From an uncultured Prevotellamassilia sp. (GTDB lineage Bacteria > Bacteroidota > Bacteroidia > Bacteroidales > Bacteroidaceae), in assembly GCA_934255485.1 (NCBI GenBank), contig CAKQOG010000014.1:1-55405 (forward strand): 55,405 nt of DNA, written 5' to 3'. Within the stretch, counting starts at the first letter, position 1. The number at the start of each line of letters is the position of its first letter. Below the pieces are notes generated by a model. That model had not been told where the DNA came from and did no database searches. It saw nothing but the letters and a program-made list of their open reading frames with translations. This document shows, piece after piece, positions 33,106-42,960 of the stretch. A program made the position numbers and the translations under genes.

Positions 33106-33146
33106 ATTGTTTAAAGCTTCTTTGTTCAAACCATCTGTTTACTTTA

Positions 33147-33311
33147 TCAATTTATTTGTGATTGAATATTGCCAGTTATGCAGTTAGCTATAAAGAGTGC
33201 ATCTTCTTGATTGTTCAGTTGTGGATTGTACAATCGGGCAAATGTTTTGATAAATGATAACGAGCTTTCTTTAGGATTGTTATCAAATTTTGTGCGTGTA
33301 GAATGCTTCAT
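33147..33311 (-). CDS. Small hypothetical protein downstream of the ECF sigma gene
   Basis: I do not recognise the function. From the ATG at 33311 it encodes 54 residues (MKHSTRTKFDNNPKESSLSF at the start, NCITGNIQSQIN at the end). The ATG at 33317 would add two residues, and the frame stays open to a TTG at 33353. It is soluble, with a helical middle segment SLSFIKTFARLYNPQLNN. It is on the same strand as the sigma factor, about 165 bases after it, and is followed by a good terminator. It is not an obvious FecR-like anti-sigma factor because it has no membrane segment. Confidence 0.5.
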   Translation of the reverse strand: MKHSTRTKFDNNPKESSLSFIKTFARLYNPQLNNQEDALFIANCITGNIQSQIN

Positions 33312-33476
33312 AGGCATTGGGTTTATTGGATAATGTTCTCTAAACTCGAGCAAAATACTCAGAGCCTTTTAATAAAGAAAGTCGGAACAACCAACTTGTG
33401 TTCATTTATATAAACGCTCAAGTGCCTTTTTTATTTTGTTTTATTCTTGAAAAATGATCTTTTCTAAGTAAAACGT

Positions 33477-34064
33477 TTAGTATGTTTGCATATGCATCTT
33501 TTTTGCCATAGCTTTCATGTTTTGCAAGGCATAGTGCATTCTGCCAAGCGCTGTGTTTATGCTTATACCCTTTGCCTCGGCTATTTCTTTAAAACTTAGC
33601 TCTTGATAATAACGCATAAGCACAACTTCGCGTTGAGTAGAAGGTAGTTTCTCTATTAGTAGCTTTACATCATGTAGGGTCTGCTCTTTAACTATTTCAT
33701 TTTCTCTATTTATAACCCATAAGTTACTCAAGCTATTAATGTATTTCTCTTCATTTTGATGATAGCATAGGTTTTCGCTTACTTCATTTCTAATTTGATC
33801 AATCAACAAATTGTGAGCTATGCGCGTAAGCCAAGCATAGAATTTACCTTTTTCGTTGTATTTTCCCTTTCGAAGGTTTATAATAGCTTTAACAAAAGTT
33901 TCTTGAAACAAATCGTCTGTTATATCATTGTTTTTTGTATAAAATGCAATATATGCGTAGAGCTTATCTTTATAACGCAATAAAAGCTCGTCAAAAGCTT
34001 CGTTTTGACCAGCGCAAAATAATGCAACCAACTGCTCGTCGGTTATCATGCTATAGTTTGTCAT
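33477..34064 (-). CDS. RNA polymerase ECF-type sigma-70 factor
   Basis: The 195-residue protein has sigma region 2 (about residues 10-85: NEAFDELLLRYKDKLYAYIA, ITDDLFQETFVKAIINL, FYAWLTRIAHNLLIDQIRNE) and region 4 (about 128-185: LPSTQREVVLMRYYQELSFK, EIAEAKGISINTALGRMHYA). The domain between them is short. No FecR-type anti-sigma gene adjoins, and neither SusC in the window has the signalling STN domain. It is therefore not a classical transenvelope-signalling unit and is probably a general regulator. It is divergent from the radical SAM gene. Confidence 0.9.
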   Translation of the reverse strand: MTNYSMITDEQLVALFCAGQNEAFDELLLRYKDKLYAYIAFYTKNNDITDDLFQETFVKAIINLRKGKYNEKGKFYAWLTRIAHNLLIDQIRNEVSENLCYHQNEEKYINSLSNLWVINRENEIVKEQTLHDVKLLIEKLPSTQREVVLMRYYQELSFKEIAEAKGISINTALGRMHYALQNMKAMAKKMHMQTY

Positions 34065-34308
34065 TACTTTAGGTGTTTGCAGCAGACATGCGGTTTGCTA
34101 AGTTTGTTTTAAATGTCTGCTAATTTAGAGTAATGTTCAATCCGATAGGCTTACGATTTTTATACAGATTGTGTGTAATAGCAATCTGTTTGTGATTAAT
34201 ATAGTATGATTAATTTTGAATGAACACACACCTTGGGTATTGTTGTCAGAACAAAGATTTTTACTTCCAATTCCTTCTTCATACTCCTTTTAGGTGGTAT
34301 TTTGTTTA

Positions 34309-34340
34309 CAAATGTATATTTTTGTATGTTAATACCCAAA
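34309..34340 (-). promoter_or_regulatory. Promoter of the ECF sigma factor
   Basis: The minus strand has TTTG (34337-34340) and TACATTTG (34309-34316) with a 20-base spacer, an excellent consensus fit. It implies a leader of about 240 bases. Confidence 0.6.
34317..34324 (+). promoter_or_regulatory. -7 box of the radical SAM gene
   Basis: TATTTTTG matches TAnnTTTG and abuts the minus-strand -7 box exactly. It lies downstream of the far upstream start at 34220, so it supports ATG 34379 as the start. Confidence 0.5.
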
Positions 34341-34378
34341 CTTTTGCTTCGCTTTTTTATAAATATTCATCAGTTATA

Positions 34379-35308
34379 ATGATTATGCAGACGTATTTGT
34401 ATACTAACTATTCGCAATACATTCACAATTATTTTAGCAATAAGGTACAAAAAATACCAATAGATATAGGTTGTACTTGCCCTGTGCGTGATGGGAGTAT
34501 ATCGCGAGGAGGATGTTCATTTTGCAATGGTAGAAGTTTTATACCGCGTTTTGTTAGTGTTGAGGATAGTGTTGTTGATCAAATAAAAAGTGGCATAAAT
34601 TTCTTTAAATCCAAGACTAAAAACAAAGAAATAGATTATATAGTTTACTTTCAATCAGGCACAAATACTTATATGCCCTTAAGCAAGGCTCAACGTGTGG
34701 TAGAGGCTGCTATGCAAGTTGATGGAGTAAAGGGACTTGTTTTTTCAACTCGTCCTGATTGTTTGCCAACTCAGTGGTTGAATTTCCTAAAAGATCTGTC
34801 TTTAAAATGTTTTGTAGAAGTTGAGCTTGGCGTAGAGTCTGTTAGCAATAGCGTTCTGGCTGATATAGGTAGAGGGCATGATGTAGAGTGTTCGGTATGC
34901 ACAATAAAAAAATTACATGCACTCAATATTCCAGTATGTGCTCATATGATTTTGGGATTGCCAGGCGAGAGTCGTCAGACAATGTTAGATCAAGCTACAT
35001 TTTTGAACAATCTTAAAGTTGAAGTAGTAAAACTGCATCAACTGCAAATATTAAGAGGTTCGCGAATGGAACAAATCTATAATGAACAAAAGGAGAATTT
35101 TAAACTCTTCAGCCTTCAAAATTATGTTTCTTTTGTTTGTGATTATCTCAAAATCCTCTCTCCACAGGTTGCAGTAGAGCGTTTTGTGTCGCAATCTCCA
35201 TCTATAGAACTTATAGCTCCTAAGTGGGGAGTAAAAAATGATATTGTAACAAACTTGATTATACAAGAACTTCGTAAAAAAGAACTTTATCAAGGATGTT
35301 TGTTATAA
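34379..35308 (+). CDS. Radical SAM protein, TIGR01212/YhcC type
   Basis: From ATG 34379 the protein has 309 residues, the usual family size; the frame is open to 34220, but the extra 53 residues look non-coding and the -7 box lies within them. The radical SAM cluster cysteines are in IGCTCPVRDGSISRGGCSFC (about residues 31-50), a C-X12-C-X2-C spacing seen in this family. YFQSGTNTYMPLSKAQ, GLVFSTRPDCLP and VEVELGVES follow, with HMILGLPGES near 202. The family is widespread, with an unproven role, sometimes proposed in tRNA or sulfur chemistry. Confidence 0.88.
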   Translation: MIMQTYLYTNYSQYIHNYFSNKVQKIPIDIGCTCPVRDGSISRGGCSFCNGRSFIPRFVSVEDSVVDQIKSGINFFKSKTKNKEIDYIVYFQSGTNTYMPLSKAQRVVEAAMQVDGVKGLVFSTRPDCLPTQWLNFLKDLSLKCFVEVELGVESVSNSVLADIGRGHDVECSVCTIKKLHALNIPVCAHMILGLPGESRQTMLDQATFLNNLKVEVVKLHQLQILRGSRMEQIYNEQKENFKLFSLQNYVSFVCDYLKILSPQVAVERFVSQSPSIELIAPKWGVKNDIVTNLIIQELRKKELYQGCLL

Positions 35309-35370
35309 ACTCGTTGATAATTATTTTATGAGTATATCATAGTTGTGTTATCGTATGTTTGAATGTTTCC

Positions 35371-35436
35371 TTTACTCCAATTGGAATGAGCATTTACTCT
35401 AATTGAAATGAGTATTTACTCTAATTGGAATGAGGC
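35371..35436. repeat. 22-bp palindromic tandem array B (three units)
   Basis: Three 22-base units lie at 35371-35392, 35393-35414 and 35415-35436: TTTACTCCAATTGGAATGAG plus CA, then two variants. Unit 1 holds the exact palindrome TCCAATTGGA; units 2-3 are joined by GAGTA-tt-TACTC. Aligned in phase, about 16 of 22 positions agree with array A, so A and B are related. The outer flanks pair only weakly. Confidence 0.8.
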
Positions 35437-36143
35437 AAATAAAAACGTGTTTTAGCAAATATAAATATATGATTAACTAATCACCACTCGTTTCTTTAAT
35501 TTTATTTAGCAGCTATTCGTAGCAAACATTCATTCTTTGAAATTGCTTGATGCAATATGGTAGATGTAGAAATTGTGCAGGGTAGAAGCGAGTTGCTTAT
35601 TAGTCTTTTTATCTTTAATTAGTGCGCTTACATGAAATAATATGTTCGTAATAAGTGCTTATTTAAGGCTATATAATTCTGTTATTTTCGTGTAGTTGTA
35701 AGAACGAATTAAAAGAATTAAAATATGAAGATTTGAAAATCAAACATAATGTATATAACTTATTGATATATAGATAAATATGAATTATAAAAGGTAACAA
35801 ATATTTACATATCAAATAGTTGAAATAATTTTTTAGGGCATTTAGAGTGTGAGGTGATTTGCTATCAAGCGTATTTTATGTTTGTTCTTGTTCCGTGAAG
35901 CTGAGGCTCTTTGTTGGATGTTGTTTGAAGCAACAAGAAAGTTGCTTTGAAATCCTATTTTTGAAATTTTTAGTAAATAGATGCTCTACTTTATGTATTA
36001 TTTAGTTGCAAGGTATGAAAAGTTGCGGAATATGTTATATAATTCTTAAATGAAATGTTTATTGATTTAACAATTCATACTTCTGATAATATTAATAAAT
36101 CTTAATTTATAAAGAAAATGCTGCTTATATGCGTAAATCGTAT

Positions 36144-36151
36144 GGAAAAAT
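36144..36151 (+). promoter_or_regulatory. -7 box of the FAS1-SusCD operon
   Basis: TAAATTTG matches TAnnTTTG about 240 bases before the first start codon. No good -33 box is seen, which may mean an activator is needed. Confidence 0.4.
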
Positions 36152-36390
36152 ATTAAATTTGCAGTCAGTTCATAATGGGAGTTTGGCACTAACCTAATCA
36201 TGCTATTACTTCTATAAATACCTAATTTGAAAGCAACATATTAAAAAAGGCTCGTTTAAGCTTGCCTCCTTTTAAGATTTGTTGTAACAATATCTCAATC
36301 TTTCTCAATAGGAGTTGATGCAATGGCTCCTTCTCTATATATACCTAACAGAAAAATAAAATAAAAAATAAATTAATCCAATTATTGCGT

Positions 36391-39300
36391 ATGGAAAACC
36401 GTTTTTGCAGAATAGGAAAGCATCTTTTAGGAGTTGCTTGTCTACTTTCGACTTGCGGCGTTACGTATTCTTGCTCGGATGACTATGATTTGGATGAAAC
36501 AACTCCTAGTTTCTTGGGTAAGAGTATCTATGACGAATTAAAATCTCGCACTGATCGTAAGTTTACTACTGTAATTAGGTTGATTGACGATCTGGACTAT
36601 AAGGATGTGTTATCGAAAACAGGTAGTAAAACACTATTTGTTGCTGATGATGATGCTTATGCTCAGTTCTTTGAAAACAACACTTGGGGCGTAAAGAATT
36701 ACGATCAGTTGTCAACGAACCAAAAGCGTATCTTGCTCAATGGCTCAATGCTTAACAATGCTTATGTGCTTGAAATGCTAACGACAATTCAGGGACCTGT
36801 AAAGAATCTCTGTTTGCGTCAGCTTTCTGCGTTGTCAGCTACAGACTCTGTACCTTATTTCAAGTGGAATGAACTCCCAAACAACTTGAATAATAATAAA
36901 GGTACTGTACAGACTCCTGATAGACGCTATTGGGATGAGTATAATAAAGAGTCTAAGGGTGGTATGTATTTAGCACTCGATAAGACAACCCCAATGATGA
37001 CTCACTTCCTTCAAGCTCAAATGAACGAAAAGAACATCCTTCCAACCGATGTTTCGTTTATCTTAGGTCTTGATGGAACTGATAAGGCTTGGACTGACAA
37101 TTCAAACCGTAGTTTTGTCTATAATGCTGAGGTCGTAGAACCAGATGTAACTTGTCTGAATGGTTACTATCATGTACTTGATAAAGTGCTTGTTACTCCA
37201 GGTAATATGGCTGAGGAAATCCGTAAAAATCCTGATACTCAATTGTTCAGCGCAATGCTTGACCGTTTTAGTGCTCCATTCTATGACGCTACTTTAACGG
37301 AGGAGTACAAGGCTTTGCACTCTATTACTGCAGACTCTGTATTCCAAAAGCTATATATTGCTTCGCGTGGTCAAATGGGTAGTGTATCAAAAGATCCTAA
37401 AGGCGAAGCTCTTGGTAGTGACGTTCCACGTCTTCCTTACGATCCAGGATGGAACGCTTACAATGTGAACAACTCTACCAAGGAACAGGATATGGGTGCA
37501 ATGTTTGTTCCAAGTGATGCTGCAGTAAAAGATTATTTCTTGCATAAAACAGGTAGCACTTTGCTTGAAAACTATGCAACTATTAAACCTGTAACAGAAG
37601 CTAATCTGCTTGAAAATATCTATCAAATACCTCAGAACATTCTTGTTAAGTTGATTTATAACTTGATGAAAGAATCGTTCAATTCAACTGTTCCAAGTAA
37701 GTATCTTTCTGTAATGAATACTGCTCAGGATCAGATGTTTAGCCAATATAAATCAGAACAAGATTTTAAAAAGGCTATTGAAAAGGTATTGTTAGCCAAT
37801 AATGGTGTTGTATATGTGATGAATGAATTTGTCACACCTCCAGACTATGCTTCTGTTTCGGGTCCAGTTCTTACCGATGAGGGAGTTCGTGTCATGAATG
37901 CTGTTATCCATGCAGATGATAACAACATCTCAAGTGATTATGGAAATGCACCTTTGCGTAAGTTCTATAGTTCATACCTTTTGGCTATGCAGTCACACTT
38001 CTCTCTGTTTGTTCCAACAGATTCAGGCTTGGCTAAGTATGGCTATGTCGATCCTATTGCTCAAGCTACGGGTAACTCATCAAGATACAGATATTGGTCT
38101 TTTACTCCAGATAACATTACACAGGCTGGTGGTAAGAAGATTGCTGTACGTGCTGATGCATTCAAATACGATCGTACAAAAGATATGGCTGCTGATGGTC
38201 AGACATCAACTACTAATAGCAAGGCAAATGATGCACTTACTTCAGCCAATGGTATGGTTAAGAAACAAATGCTTTGTGATATAGTAGATCAACATATCGT
38301 GGTTCATGGCTCTGATAATGGTGATAATATGATTGAAAGCAATCGTAAATTCTACCTTTCTCGTAGCGGTGCTCCTGTTTATATAAAGAAATATGGTTCA
38401 AACCTTAGCACTACTGGCAAGGGTATGTTGGTTAATGGTGGTTTCCAAATCGATGTTAATAAAGATAACTCTGCAGAAAACGACTTTGATTGCGAGGTTG
38501 TAAGAGGATTTGACCTTTCAAAGGGTTATGGTAATGGACATACCTATTTCCTTAATCGTCCTATGCAACCAACTTTGAATAACGCATACCAAGTAATGCA
38601 GTCTTTGTCAAAAGATGAAACGAAAGGATATACTAAATTCTTCTCTATGTGCAGTGCATTGGTATATGGTTCTGACGAGGAAAACTTAGCAAAGATTTTC
38701 AAGGATAGCGGTACTACAGATGATGTTTGGAAAACAGAATTGCAAAAGTTTGCAATATTTGCTTCAAACCAAGGTTCATCAGCAAATACTCGCTACACTG
38801 CTAACAATACCAACTTGGTGCGTTTCTTCAATAACTATCGTTATACCATTTTTGTTCCATCTGATAAAGCTATCGATGAAGCTATCGGACTTGGTCTTCC
38901 AACCTTGGAAACAATTGATAAATTTGTTGAAGATTATTACGGAGACGAAAAATGGGAAAGTGAATATAAGCCTAAAGCCCAAGCAATGGTTACATGCTTG
39001 ATTAATTTCTTGAAGTACCATTTCTGCGATCAGTCTTATTTTGTTGATAACTACAATGGCGGTGTAAGTATCAGTCAAACAGCTTGTACTGAAACTGATG
39101 CATCGACTGGTAAAATATCGTTCATTCCTTTAGCTATTAAGCACGAGAAAGGTAAACTTGTTGTTTATGATGCTATGTCGTTTAAGAATGGTTCTTTCGA
39201 TTCGGAAGAGGCAACTACAGGTAATGAACGTACGGTTACAACAACCCCCGATTGTTACAACTTAATGGCTCGTGATTACGAGTTGAGGAATAGTGTAAGT

Positions 39301-39468
39301 AGCAAGTCAAATGAGATTAAGGCATCTTCGTATGTTTCTGTTCAATGTCTGACTGGTGATCAGTACCTAATGTTTAAGAAAACTCCTCTCGCAGAAGGTT
39401 TTGCAAACAATTGGAAAGACGTTAAAACAGCTAAAGCATTTGTTAAGAAATTCGCACTTAGAAAATAA
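36391..39468 (+). CDS. Surface lipoprotein with about four fasciclin (FAS1) domains
   Basis: This 1025-residue lipoprotein has signal MENRFCRIGKHLLGVACLLS followed by a lipobox ending in TYSC (cysteine near residue 28), then SDD, an acidic tail typical of surface export in Bacteroidota. I chose ATG 36391 over the TTG at 36385. FAS1 H1-type strands occur near residues 80 (TLFVADDDAY), 368 (GAMFVPSDAA), 537 (SLFVPTDSGL) and 817 (TIFVPSDKAI). H2-type strands occur near 256 (NGYYHVLDKV) and 469 (NGVVYVMNEF). FAS1 domains mediate adhesion or ligand binding. It is the first gene of the operon, 11 bases before SusC, and its role with SusC/D is inferred from position. Confidence 0.85.
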   Translation: MENRFCRIGKHLLGVACLLSTCGVTYSCSDDYDLDETTPSFLGKSIYDELKSRTDRKFTTVIRLIDDLDYKDVLSKTGSKTLFVADDDAYAQFFENNTWGVKNYDQLSTNQKRILLNGSMLNNAYVLEMLTTIQGPVKNLCLRQLSALSATDSVPYFKWNELPNNLNNNKGTVQTPDRRYWDEYNKESKGGMYLALDKTTPMMTHFLQAQMNEKNILPTDVSFILGLDGTDKAWTDNSNRSFVYNAEVVEPDVTCLNGYYHVLDKVLVTPGNMAEEIRKNPDTQLFSAMLDRFSAPFYDATLTEEYKALHSITADSVFQKLYIASRGQMGSVSKDPKGEALGSDVPRLPYDPGWNAYNVNNSTKEQDMGAMFVPSDAAVKDYFLHKTGSTLLENYATIKPVTEANLLENIYQIPQNILVKLIYNLMKESFNSTVPSKYLSVMNTAQDQMFSQYKSEQDFKKAIEKVLLANNGVVYVMNEFVTPPDYASVSGPVLTDEGVRVMNAVIHADDNNISSDYGNAPLRKFYSSYLLAMQSHFSLFVPTDSGLAKYGYVDPIAQATGNSSRYRYWSFTPDNITQAGGKKIAVRADAFKYDRTKDMAADGQTSTTNSKANDALTSANGMVKKQMLCDIVDQHIVVHGSDNGDNMIESNRKFYLSRSGAPVYIKKYGSNLSTTGKGMLVNGGFQIDVNKDNSAENDFDCEVVRGFDLSKGYGNGHTYFLNRPMQPTLNNAYQVMQSLSKDETKGYTKFFSMCSALVYGSDEENLAKIFKDSGTTDDVWKTELQKFAIFASNQGSSANTRYTANNTNLVRFFNNYRYTIFVPSDKAIDEAIGLGLPTLETIDKFVEDYYGDEKWESEYKPKAQAMVTCLINFLKYHFCDQSYFVDNYNGGVSISQTACTETDASTGKISFIPLAIKHEKGKLVVYDAMSFKNGSFDSEEATTGNERTVTTTPDCYNLMARDYELRNSVSSKSNEIKASSYVSVQCLTGDQYLMFKKTPLAEGFANNWKDVKTAKAFVKKFALRK

Positions 39469-39479
39469 ATACCAATATT

Positions 39480-42400
39480 ATGAATAACATAAAGTTTCTA
39501 TTAACGCTGGTCTTGTGTTTCTTTTGTGCTTTAGCAAATGCACAGAAACGCATCTCGGGACGTGTCTGGAGTAAAGCAGATGGTCCTATTGTGATGGCGT
39601 ACGTAGTAGAACAGGATAAGAACAATCGTAATATTACCGCAGCTCAAACTGATGCAAATGGTAATTTCTCTATGGTTGTTAAGAATTCTGCCAACAGACT
39701 GCGTATATCTTATATTGGCTATCAAACAAAAATAATTCCTATTGGTGGAAATTCTCATTTCAATGTAGAACTCATCGATAAGAATACATTTAAGAGCGCT
39801 GAAGTTACGGCAATCCGTAAAACACGCTCTAATGGTTTGGTAATTCCTGAAAGAGAAATCTCAACTGCTCAGCAGACTCTTGATATGGATCAAATGGCTG
39901 GTCTTACTTTCGAGACAGCTGCGGATGCACTTCAAGGTGAAATTGCAGGTTTGGATATTGTATCAAACTCTGGTAACCTTGGTTCTGGATCTACTATGCG
40001 TTTGCGTGGTGTGTCTTCAATCAATGGTAGTCAGAATCCTTTGATCGTAGTCGATGGTTACATCCTTGAGGATTACGACAATAGCGAACTCGATCTTGAT
40101 AACATGGATAACCAAGAACAATTTGCAACTCTATTGCAGGTTGCTCCTGAAGATATCGCAACCATCAAGGTGTTGAAGGATGCTGCTGCAACAGCTATCT
40201 GGGGTTCTCGTGGTTCGAATGGTGTAATTGAAATTACTACTCGCCGTGGTGCACGTGGTAAAACAAAGGTGAACTTCAGTTATCGTCTTAATGGTTCATG
40301 GCAACCCAAGGGCTTGAATATGCTCAATGGTGATGGCTATACCATGATGTTGAAAGAGGCTTACCACAATCCTCGTACCCTTACTGAAGAACAGTCAAGT
40401 ATTGCCGAGATTATGTATCTTCAAGATCACCCCTCTTATTATGGTAACTATAATAAGAACACAGATTGGGTGAAAGAAGTACAACAGTTCGGTATGATTC
40501 ATAACTATGGTGTATCTGTATCTGGTGGTGGTGAAAAAGCACAATTCCGTGTTTCTGGTACTTACGACCATGAAAAAGGTACAATCATCATGCAGTCTTT
40601 GAATCGTTTGACTACTCGTTTGAACTTGGACTATTGGGTTTCTGACCGTATCAAGTTCTCTTCAAACTTCTCTTTGACTTATACAAAGAATAATAAGAAC
40701 TATGGTAGTGACATCCTTAATCGTGCGTATAGCGCAATGCCTAATATGTCTGTCTATCGTAATGAGTATCGCGAAACTGCAGATGGTGTAGGTGAATACT
40801 TCAATACTGGAGAATATTTCATCATGCCTCCTCAAGCAGCTTCAGCAGGTCTTGTTGGTGCTAATAGCGGACGTACCTCTTATTATTTGAGTGATATGAT
40901 TGCCAATGGTAACCCTGTTGCTATTGCAAATGAGGCTTGGGAACATGTTTCTACATATACCATCCAACCTCAATTCCAATTGGAATACAAACTTTTGGGT
41001 AAAGACCAAGATGAAACTCAGTTGAACTATCGTGGTGAAGTATACATGAATGCTTACACTTATTCAGCTCAAACTTATTATCCTGGTTCTTTAACTTCAA
41101 ACACATGGAGTGATGGTATTTACAAAACAAGTGATGGCGAAAGCAAGAGTTTACAATTTGTAACTCGTCACCAACTTACATTTGTTCCTCACTTCGCAAA
41201 TACCGACCACTCTTTCCAAGTTATGGGCCGTTTCGAAGTAAGATCTGATAATAGTACAAGTCAAGGTCATGGTACAACAGGTGTAACTGGTGGTATTACA
41301 GACCCAACAGTAAATGGTTATCTCACTCAGTCTTACTCAAGCACAGGTAAGGGACATAGTGCTGCTGGTTTGGTAACTCTTCACTATGCTTATTCTTCTA
41401 AATATATCTTCGACTTCACACTCCGTGCCGATGGTAGTACCAAGTTCGGTTCTGGTAACAAGTGGGGCTTCTTCCCTGGTATTTCAGGTCGTTGGAATAT
41501 TTCTGATGAAAAGTTCTTTAAGCCTTTGCGTGGTGTAATCAGCATGTTGGCTGTTTCTCCAGGTTGGGGTATTACTGGTAATGCTCCAGGTAGTGAAGGT
41601 TTGATGTATAACAAGTATGATCGTAACGGAAACTCTTATAATGGTACTCAAGTAATGCGTCCGCAAAACTTGAAACTTACTAAGATTCGTTGGGAAAAGA
41701 AAAAGTCATGGAACGTTGGTGTTGATTTGAATTTCTTTGAGGATCTTCTCAGATTTAATTTGAATGTTTATGATGCCAAGACCTCTGACCTTCTTGTTTC
41801 TGGTGCACGTATTCCTTCAACAACTGGTTTTTCTTCATTGCAATGGGCAAATGTTGGTAGCATAGAGAACAAAGGTTGGGAATTGAATGTTAATACACGC
41901 GACATCTTCAAGATTGGTAAGTTCTCTATGAACTTGCGTGCAAACTTCTCTCAGAACTTGAACACAATTACAAGTATGGACCCAACAGTGTTGGCCTCTT
42001 ACAACACTGATATTACTTACGCAAATGGTGAGGTCTTGAAACGTGTTCAGATTGGTAATGCTTTGGGTGGTATCTATGGTTACAAGTTTAAGGGTGTATA
42101 TGCTTATGACTACGATCACAATGGTTACTTCCAAGCAATCAATGGCGAAGAAAACCCTAAAAACAATTGGACAGATCAATATGGTAACCCTAACACTGCT
42201 GCTGGTAACATTCAACCTGAAAAATGGGTAAGCAATAAAAGTCAAGCTCGTCCCGAACTTGCAAAATCTACTCCTATTGTATTTGATGCTAATGGCAATG
42301 TGGTATACGATAAGAATGGTAATCCACTCCATATGTACTACAACTATGGTGGTAAGAACTATGAGTTTGATGGTGGTGATGCTATCTATGAAGATATCAA

Positions 42401-42950
42401 CCATGATGGTAATATTGATGAATTGGATGTTGTTTACTTAGGTACATCAAATCCTAAGTTCAATGGTGGTTTTGGTGTGAACTTTAAGTTCGGCCGTTGG
42501 GAATTGAAGACTTCTTTCAACTTCCGTGTAGGTAACAAGATCCTAAACTTAGCTCGTCTCAATCTTGAGAGCATGACAAGTAACAAGAATCAATGTGCAT
42601 CTGTAAGTCATCGTTGGCGTAAGAATGGCCAAAGCACTACAATGCCTCATGCTATGAGCAGTGCAGTGAAGGCTACATATAACTCTTTGGTAAGTGATCG
42701 TTACGTAGAACCTGGTGATTTCTTGCGTTTCCAATACTTCCAACTTTCTTATAGCTTCCCTGCTGAAAAGTTGAAGAAGATTGGTATGAATTCACTCCGT
42801 ATTGCTGCATCTGGTAATAACTTGATGTTCTGGACTAAGTATTCAGGTGTTGACCCTGAAATCGGACAATATGGTTATTCACCTGCAACGGATAATTCGC
42901 AAACTCCACGTTCACGCTCATTCACATTTAGTTTGAACTTTGGCTTCTAA
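39480..42950 (+). CDS. SusC/RagA-type TonB-linked outer-membrane transporter, pair 1
   Basis: The 1156-residue transporter has signal peptide MNNIKFLLTLVLCFFCALANA, then a carboxypeptidase-D-like beta-sandwich (about 24-95: ISGRVWSKADGPIVMAYVVE, SYIGYQTKIIPI). The plug (about 115-260) includes ADALQGEIAGLDIVS, STMRLRGVSSINGSQNPLIV and IKVLKDAAATAIWGSRGSNG. The barrel ends SFTFSLNFGF. There is no STN signalling domain. It forms the gated complex with the SusD-like lipoprotein that follows. The absence of glycan-degrading enzymes beside it leaves the cargo open (glycan, peptide or other). Confidence 0.95.
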   Translation: MNNIKFLLTLVLCFFCALANAQKRISGRVWSKADGPIVMAYVVEQDKNNRNITAAQTDANGNFSMVVKNSANRLRISYIGYQTKIIPIGGNSHFNVELIDKNTFKSAEVTAIRKTRSNGLVIPEREISTAQQTLDMDQMAGLTFETAADALQGEIAGLDIVSNSGNLGSGSTMRLRGVSSINGSQNPLIVVDGYILEDYDNSELDLDNMDNQEQFATLLQVAPEDIATIKVLKDAAATAIWGSRGSNGVIEITTRRGARGKTKVNFSYRLNGSWQPKGLNMLNGDGYTMMLKEAYHNPRTLTEEQSSIAEIMYLQDHPSYYGNYNKNTDWVKEVQQFGMIHNYGVSVSGGGEKAQFRVSGTYDHEKGTIIMQSLNRLTTRLNLDYWVSDRIKFSSNFSLTYTKNNKNYGSDILNRAYSAMPNMSVYRNEYRETADGVGEYFNTGEYFIMPPQAASAGLVGANSGRTSYYLSDMIANGNPVAIANEAWEHVSTYTIQPQFQLEYKLLGKDQDETQLNYRGEVYMNAYTYSAQTYYPGSLTSNTWSDGIYKTSDGESKSLQFVTRHQLTFVPHFANTDHSFQVMGRFEVRSDNSTSQGHGTTGVTGGITDPTVNGYLTQSYSSTGKGHSAAGLVTLHYAYSSKYIFDFTLRADGSTKFGSGNKWGFFPGISGRWNISDEKFFKPLRGVISMLAVSPGWGITGNAPGSEGLMYNKYDRNGNSYNGTQVMRPQNLKLTKIRWEKKKSWNVGVDLNFFEDLLRFNLNVYDAKTSDLLVSGARIPSTTGFSSLQWANVGSIENKGWELNVNTRDIFKIGKFSMNLRANFSQNLNTITSMDPTVLASYNTDITYANGEVLKRVQIGNALGGIYGYKFKGVYAYDYDHNGYFQAINGEENPKNNWTDQYGNPNTAAGNIQPEKWVSNKSQARPELAKSTPIVFDANGNVVYDKNGNPLHMYYNYGGKNYEFDGGDAIYEDINHDGNIDELDVVYLGTSNPKFNGGFGVNFKFGRWELKTSFNFRVGNKILNLARLNLESMTSNKNQCASVSHRWRKNGQSTTMPHAMSSAVKATYNSLVSDRYVEPGDFLRFQYFQLSYSFPAEKLKKIGMNSLRIAASGNNLMFWTKYSGVDPEIGQYGYSPATDNSQTPRSRSFTFSLNFGF

Positions 42951-42960
42951 AAAGGTTTCA

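Larger units (their letters stand above)
35309..36390 (+). other. 1.08-kb gene-free region upstream of the FAS1-SusCD operon
   Basis: It contains palindromic array B (35371-35436), a short hairpin AAGCAAC / GTTGCTT (35928-35947), a -7 box at 36144-36151 and a probable operon leader of about 240 bases (36151-36390). No ORF longer than a few dozen codons is credible in either direction, and I recognise no RNA family. Confidence 0.6.

Noticed and set aside
33477..34064. ECF sigma factor as the dedicated regulator of the SusCD operon
   Set aside because: There is no FecR-like anti-sigma gene, neither SusC has an STN domain, and a divergent radical SAM gene and 1 kb separate them.
34220..34378. 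N-terminal extension of the radical SAM protein
   Set aside because: It contains both divergent -7 boxes and is unlike the family N-terminus.
41835..42404. 189-codon minus-strand open frame opposite SusC 1
   Set aside because: It is a shadow of the SusC gene with Val/Ile/Thr-rich composition typical of antisense frames.
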